Shown here one piece after another: positions 61,658-64,000 of a stretch of DNA of 64,000 nucleotides. Under the pieces are notes generated by a model. The model did no database searches. It had not been told where the DNA came from and saw nothing but the letters and a program-made list of their open reading frames with translations. This DNA is from Chamaesiphon minutus PCC 6605 (lineage in GTDB: Bacteria > Cyanobacteriota > Cyanobacteriia > Cyanobacteriales > Chamaesiphonaceae), in assembly GCF_000317145.1 (NCBI RefSeq), contig NC_019697.1, positions 3,072,385-3,136,384 of the forward strand, given 5' to 3'. Each line of letters opens with the position of its first letter. Position 1 is the stretch's first letter. The position numbers and the translations under genes were made by a program.

Positions 61658-63532
61658 CTATACCGAGAGGACTTCTTGAATGGTCTTGTTGTAAATAATC
61701 CGGCCTGGGGTGGTATAGATATATTGAGAGAGCAGTTCACCTGTGCTGGTTTCGCGAATGCGGCGGTATTTATAGAGTCTGGTGGTCGTACCGTCGCCAT
61801 TGTCGATCGTTTCTAATGGGTCTTTTTCTTCATCGTCGGATTCCATTAAACCGTCGTATCTGACCCAGATAAAGCTGTGGATATTCAGCTCGCCGCGATC
61901 GTATGCACGAACGGCATCGTCTAGATTGGCAAAATAGCGATCGGTTTCGGCGAGTTCGGGATTCCGAGCGGTCAGATAATAACAACCCAAGACCATATCC
62001 TGAGAAGGTGCGACGATCGGCGAACCCGTTGCTGGTGAGAGAATGTTATTACTCGCCAACATTAGCAGTCGGGCTTCGGCTTGAGACTCCAAGGACAACG
62101 GTACGTGAACCGCCATCTGGTCTCCGTCGAAGTCGGCATTAAATGCTGGGCAAACTAGCGGATGGAGTTGAATCGCGCGACCTTCGACGATAATCGGCTC
62201 GAAGGCTTGAATCCCCAAACGGTGCAGGGTTGGTGCCCGATTCAGCATCACTGGGTGTCCGGCGATGACTTCTTCGAGGACATCCCACACGGTTGGATCG
62301 CCACGTTGGATCAGTTTTTTGGCAGCTTTGATATTATTGACCAAGTTGTTTTTGATCAACCGATGGATCACAAACGGCTGGAATAATTCGATCGCCATTT
62401 CTCTAGGCAATCCACACTGGTGGATTTTCAGTTTTGGCCCGACGACAATTACCGAACGTCCGGAATAATCGACCCGTTTACCGAGCAAGTTCTGCCGGAA
62501 GCGTCCCTGTTTCCCTTCGATAATATCGGATAGGGATTTGAGGGCGCGGTTATTGGCACCGACTACGGTTCTACCGCGTCTACCGTTATCGATCAGCGCA
62601 TCGACGGCTTCTTGAAGCATCCGTTTCTCGTTGCGGACGATGATTTCGGGTGCTAAGATTTCTTGCAATCTCGCCAGACGGTTATTCCGGTTGATGACAC
62701 GGCGATAGAGATCGTTTAAGTCCGAAGTCGCAAATCGACCGCCATCGAGTTGCACCATTGGGCGCAAATCAGGGGGAATTACAGGCACGTAACTGAGAAT
62801 CATCCATTCGGGACGACTACCTGTCGCGATGAAGTTATCGATCACCCGCAGGCGTTTGATCAACTTGGCGCGTTTTTGACCCTTGGACTCGCTAATCTGC
62901 TCGCGGAGCTTTTCAGCCTCTTCTTCCAATTGCAGGTCTTCTAGGAGCCGCTGGACGGCTTCTGCACCAATGCCGACTTCGACTCCTTCGAGTTGAGAGT
63001 CTTCACTATAGATCCGTTCTTCAATTTCTAACCACTGTTCTTCAGTCAGCAGTTGTTTGTAACCGAGAGTATCATCGTTACCTGCGGCCAAAACAACATA
63101 GGAGTTGAAGTAGACGATTTGTTCGACATCGCGCAAGGGCATATCGAGCAGGATGCTCAAGTAGCTGGGAATCCCTTTGAGGTACCAAACGTGAGCCACT
63201 GGCGCAGCTAGTTTGATAAAGCCCATCCGGTGACGGCGCACGCGGGATTCGGTAACTTCAACTCCACAACGTTCGCAGACGATGCCACGATGGCGCACCC
63301 GTTTGTATTTACCGCAATGGCATTCCCAATCCTTGGCAGGGCCAAAAATCCGTTCGCAGAACAAACCATCCATTTCCGGCTTCAATGTCCGATAGTTGAT
63401 GGTTTCTGGTTTGGTGACTTCGCCAACTAATTGTCCGTTGGGTAAGTTCCGCGAACCCCACTCTCGAATCCGATCGGGTGAAGCGATCCCAATCTTAACG
63501 TAATCAAACTTGGTTTCTAGCTTTTGACGCAT
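61658..63532 (-). CDS. rpoC1: DNA-directed RNA polymerase subunit gamma (N-terminal beta', RpoC1)
   Basis: 624-aa first half of beta' (gamma in cyanobacteria). Zinc ribbon [21 protein letters not shown] (about residues 71-91), clamp helices [22 protein letters not shown], and the catalytic metal loop [12 protein letters not shown] (about residue 465) with three Asp for Mg. Starts [26 protein letters not shown]. Full length, operon with rpoB and rpoC2. Confidence 0.98.
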   Translation of the reverse strand: MRQKLETKFDYVKIGIASPDRIREWGSRNLPNGQLVGEVTKPETINYRTLKPEMDGLFCERIFGPAKDWECHCGKYKRVRHRGIVCERCGVEVTESRVRRHRMGFIKLAAPVAHVWYLKGIPSYLSILLDMPLRDVEQIVYFNSYVVLAAGNDDTLGYKQLLTEEQWLEIEERIYSEDSQLEGVEVGIGAEAVQRLLEDLQLEEEAEKLREQISESKGQKRAKLIKRLRVIDNFIATGSRPEWMILSYVPVIPPDLRPMVQLDGGRFATSDLNDLYRRVINRNNRLARLQEILAPEIIVRNEKRMLQEAVDALIDNGRRGRTVVGANNRALKSLSDIIEGKQGRFRQNLLGKRVDYSGRSVIVVGPKLKIHQCGLPREMAIELFQPFVIHRLIKNNLVNNIKAAKKLIQRGDPTVWDVLEEVIAGHPVMLNRAPTLHRLGIQAFEPIIVEGRAIQLHPLVCPAFNADFDGDQMAVHVPLSLESQAEARLLMLASNNILSPATGSPIVAPSQDMVLGCYYLTARNPELAETDRYFANLDDAVRAYDRGELNIHSFIWVRYDGLMESDDEEKDPLETIDNGDGTTTRLYKYRRIRETSTGELLSQYIYTTPGRIIYNKTIQEVLSV

Positions 63533-63663
63533 AATTAGGCTTTAGGGATTAGGCTTTAGGGATTAGGCTTTAGGCTTTAGGGATTGGGCTTTAGGCTTTA
63601 GGGCAGATCTTAGGGGAACGCGCCGCGTTCCGAACCTAAAGCCTAAAGCCTAACACCTAACAC
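63533..63663. repeat. Inverted heptamer-repeat pair between rpoB and rpoC1
   Basis: AGGCTTTAGGGATTAGGCTTTAGG units (63537-63602) face CCTAAAGCCTAAAGCC (about 63637-63652); in the centre is GGAACGCG-CC-GCGTTCC (about 63615-63631). The whole gap can fold as one long hairpin on the transcript. Confidence 0.88.
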
Positions 63664-63667
63664 CTTC

Positions 63668-64000
63668 TTAGACTTCTTCGCTATCATCTCCACGAGCAAA
63701 GGATTCGTAGGTGGGGCGAGATGGGGCGCGGCGGGTGTTGACATCGGCCATCAGATCGACTTCGACGTCGCGGCTGTCGCCGTCGGGGGTCTGTTCGACT
63801 TTGTGGACGGCGATATCTAGTCCGAGGGATTGCAACTCGCGCATCAGTACTTTGAAGGATTCGGGAGTACCGGGACTCGGGATGGATTTACCTTTAACGA
63901 TCGCGTTGAGGGCGTCGTTACGACCTTGCATATCGTCGGATTTGACGGTGAGCAATTCTTGGAGGGTATACGCCGCACCGAATGCTTCGAGTGCCCAGAC
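63668..64000 (-). CDS. rpoB: DNA-directed RNA polymerase subunit beta (RpoB), C-terminal part
   Basis: The frame is open to the window edge, so only the last 110 codons are visible. [20 protein letters not shown] is the conserved block near the C-terminus that contacts beta', followed by [17 protein letters not shown] and [21 protein letters not shown]. Ends [14 protein letters not shown]. First gene of the rpoBC1C2 operon; the 135-bp gap after it is repeat-filled. Confidence 0.97.
   Translation of the reverse strand, partial: VWALEAFGAAYTLQELLTVKSDDMQGRNDALNAIVKGKSIPSPGTPESFKVLMRELQSLGLDIAVHKVEQTPDGDSRDVEVDLMADVNTRRAPSRPTYESFARGDDSEEV

Noticed and set aside
1-64000. tRNA, rRNA, tmRNA, RNase P or riboswitch
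   Set aside because: I looked for T-loop GTTCGA patterns with acceptor stems and for conserved rRNA and riboswitch cores in the gaps and found none that hold; a covariance-model scan would settle it.

Overview
The window is cyanobacterial chromosome. It carries psaA-psaB (photosystem I core), psbM (photosystem II), a BciB-type divinyl chlorophyllide reductase, a J-domain/GUN4 fusion, the split RNA polymerase genes rpoB-rpoC1-rpoC2 and a ClpR/ClpP3 cluster, all hallmarks of the phylum. CGATCG (core of the HIP1 motif) is very frequent on both strands. Many intergenic gaps hold short tandem repeats of about 7 bp (TTTAGGC-like, CCCCTAT-like), the STRR class known from cyanobacteria. No rRNA, tRNA or CRISPR array was recognised. 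I do not name a species.

Left part (1-13.7 kb): a D-Ala-D-Ala carboxypeptidase gene (dacB type) cut near its 3' end by a complete IS5-like insertion sequence with a 3-bp AAT duplication; a Nudix hydrolase; psaA-psaB on the minus strand with a perfect 16-bp stem-loop between them and a structured leader; a proline-rich lipoprotein; a fructosamine kinase; an MlaE permease; and glmU. 13.7-14.8 kb is a gene-poor gap with a possible histidine-kinase remnant.

Middle part (14.8-34.6 kb): MFS and sugar ABC permeases, truB, a Uma2 protein, the trio clpR / second clpR-like / clpP3, a DnaD-like protein, rluD divergent from a KirBac potassium channel with only 12 bp between start codons, a TPR protein, a FetB-like permease and corA. 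A 211-bp miniature element sits inside a heptamer array with a TAA duplication, so the empty site can be rebuilt exactly. A KimA/YdaO-type permease has decayed to an N-terminal piece plus a 20-codon internal piece. EamA, DUF362, LMW phosphatase, 5-FTHF cyclo-ligase and alpha/beta hydrolase genes follow.

34.8-38.3 kb is a compact iron-uptake candidate: a two-domain multicopper oxidase, a helix-hairpin-helix lipoprotein and an FTR1 permease, the same logic as yeast Fet3/Ftr1. Then come bciB, small exported proteins, J-GUN4, a GIY-YIG protein, cutA and rsgA.

44.4-52.5 kb: a TetR regulator divergent from a DevB-DevC-DevA type exporter, with two matching palindromic operators, one lying in a promoter; a Rieske lipoprotein, a DUF512 protein and a TolC-type outer-membrane protein follow. 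52.7-57.5 kb: a ferredoxin, psbM (38 codons), rpe, a SnoaL protein and TetR regulator sharing two operators, and a microbial rhodopsin with the T-S-D motif of cyanobacterial halorhodopsins, probably a light-driven anion pump. The window ends in rpoC2, rpoC1 and the 3' end of rpoB, separated by inverted heptamer-repeat pairs.
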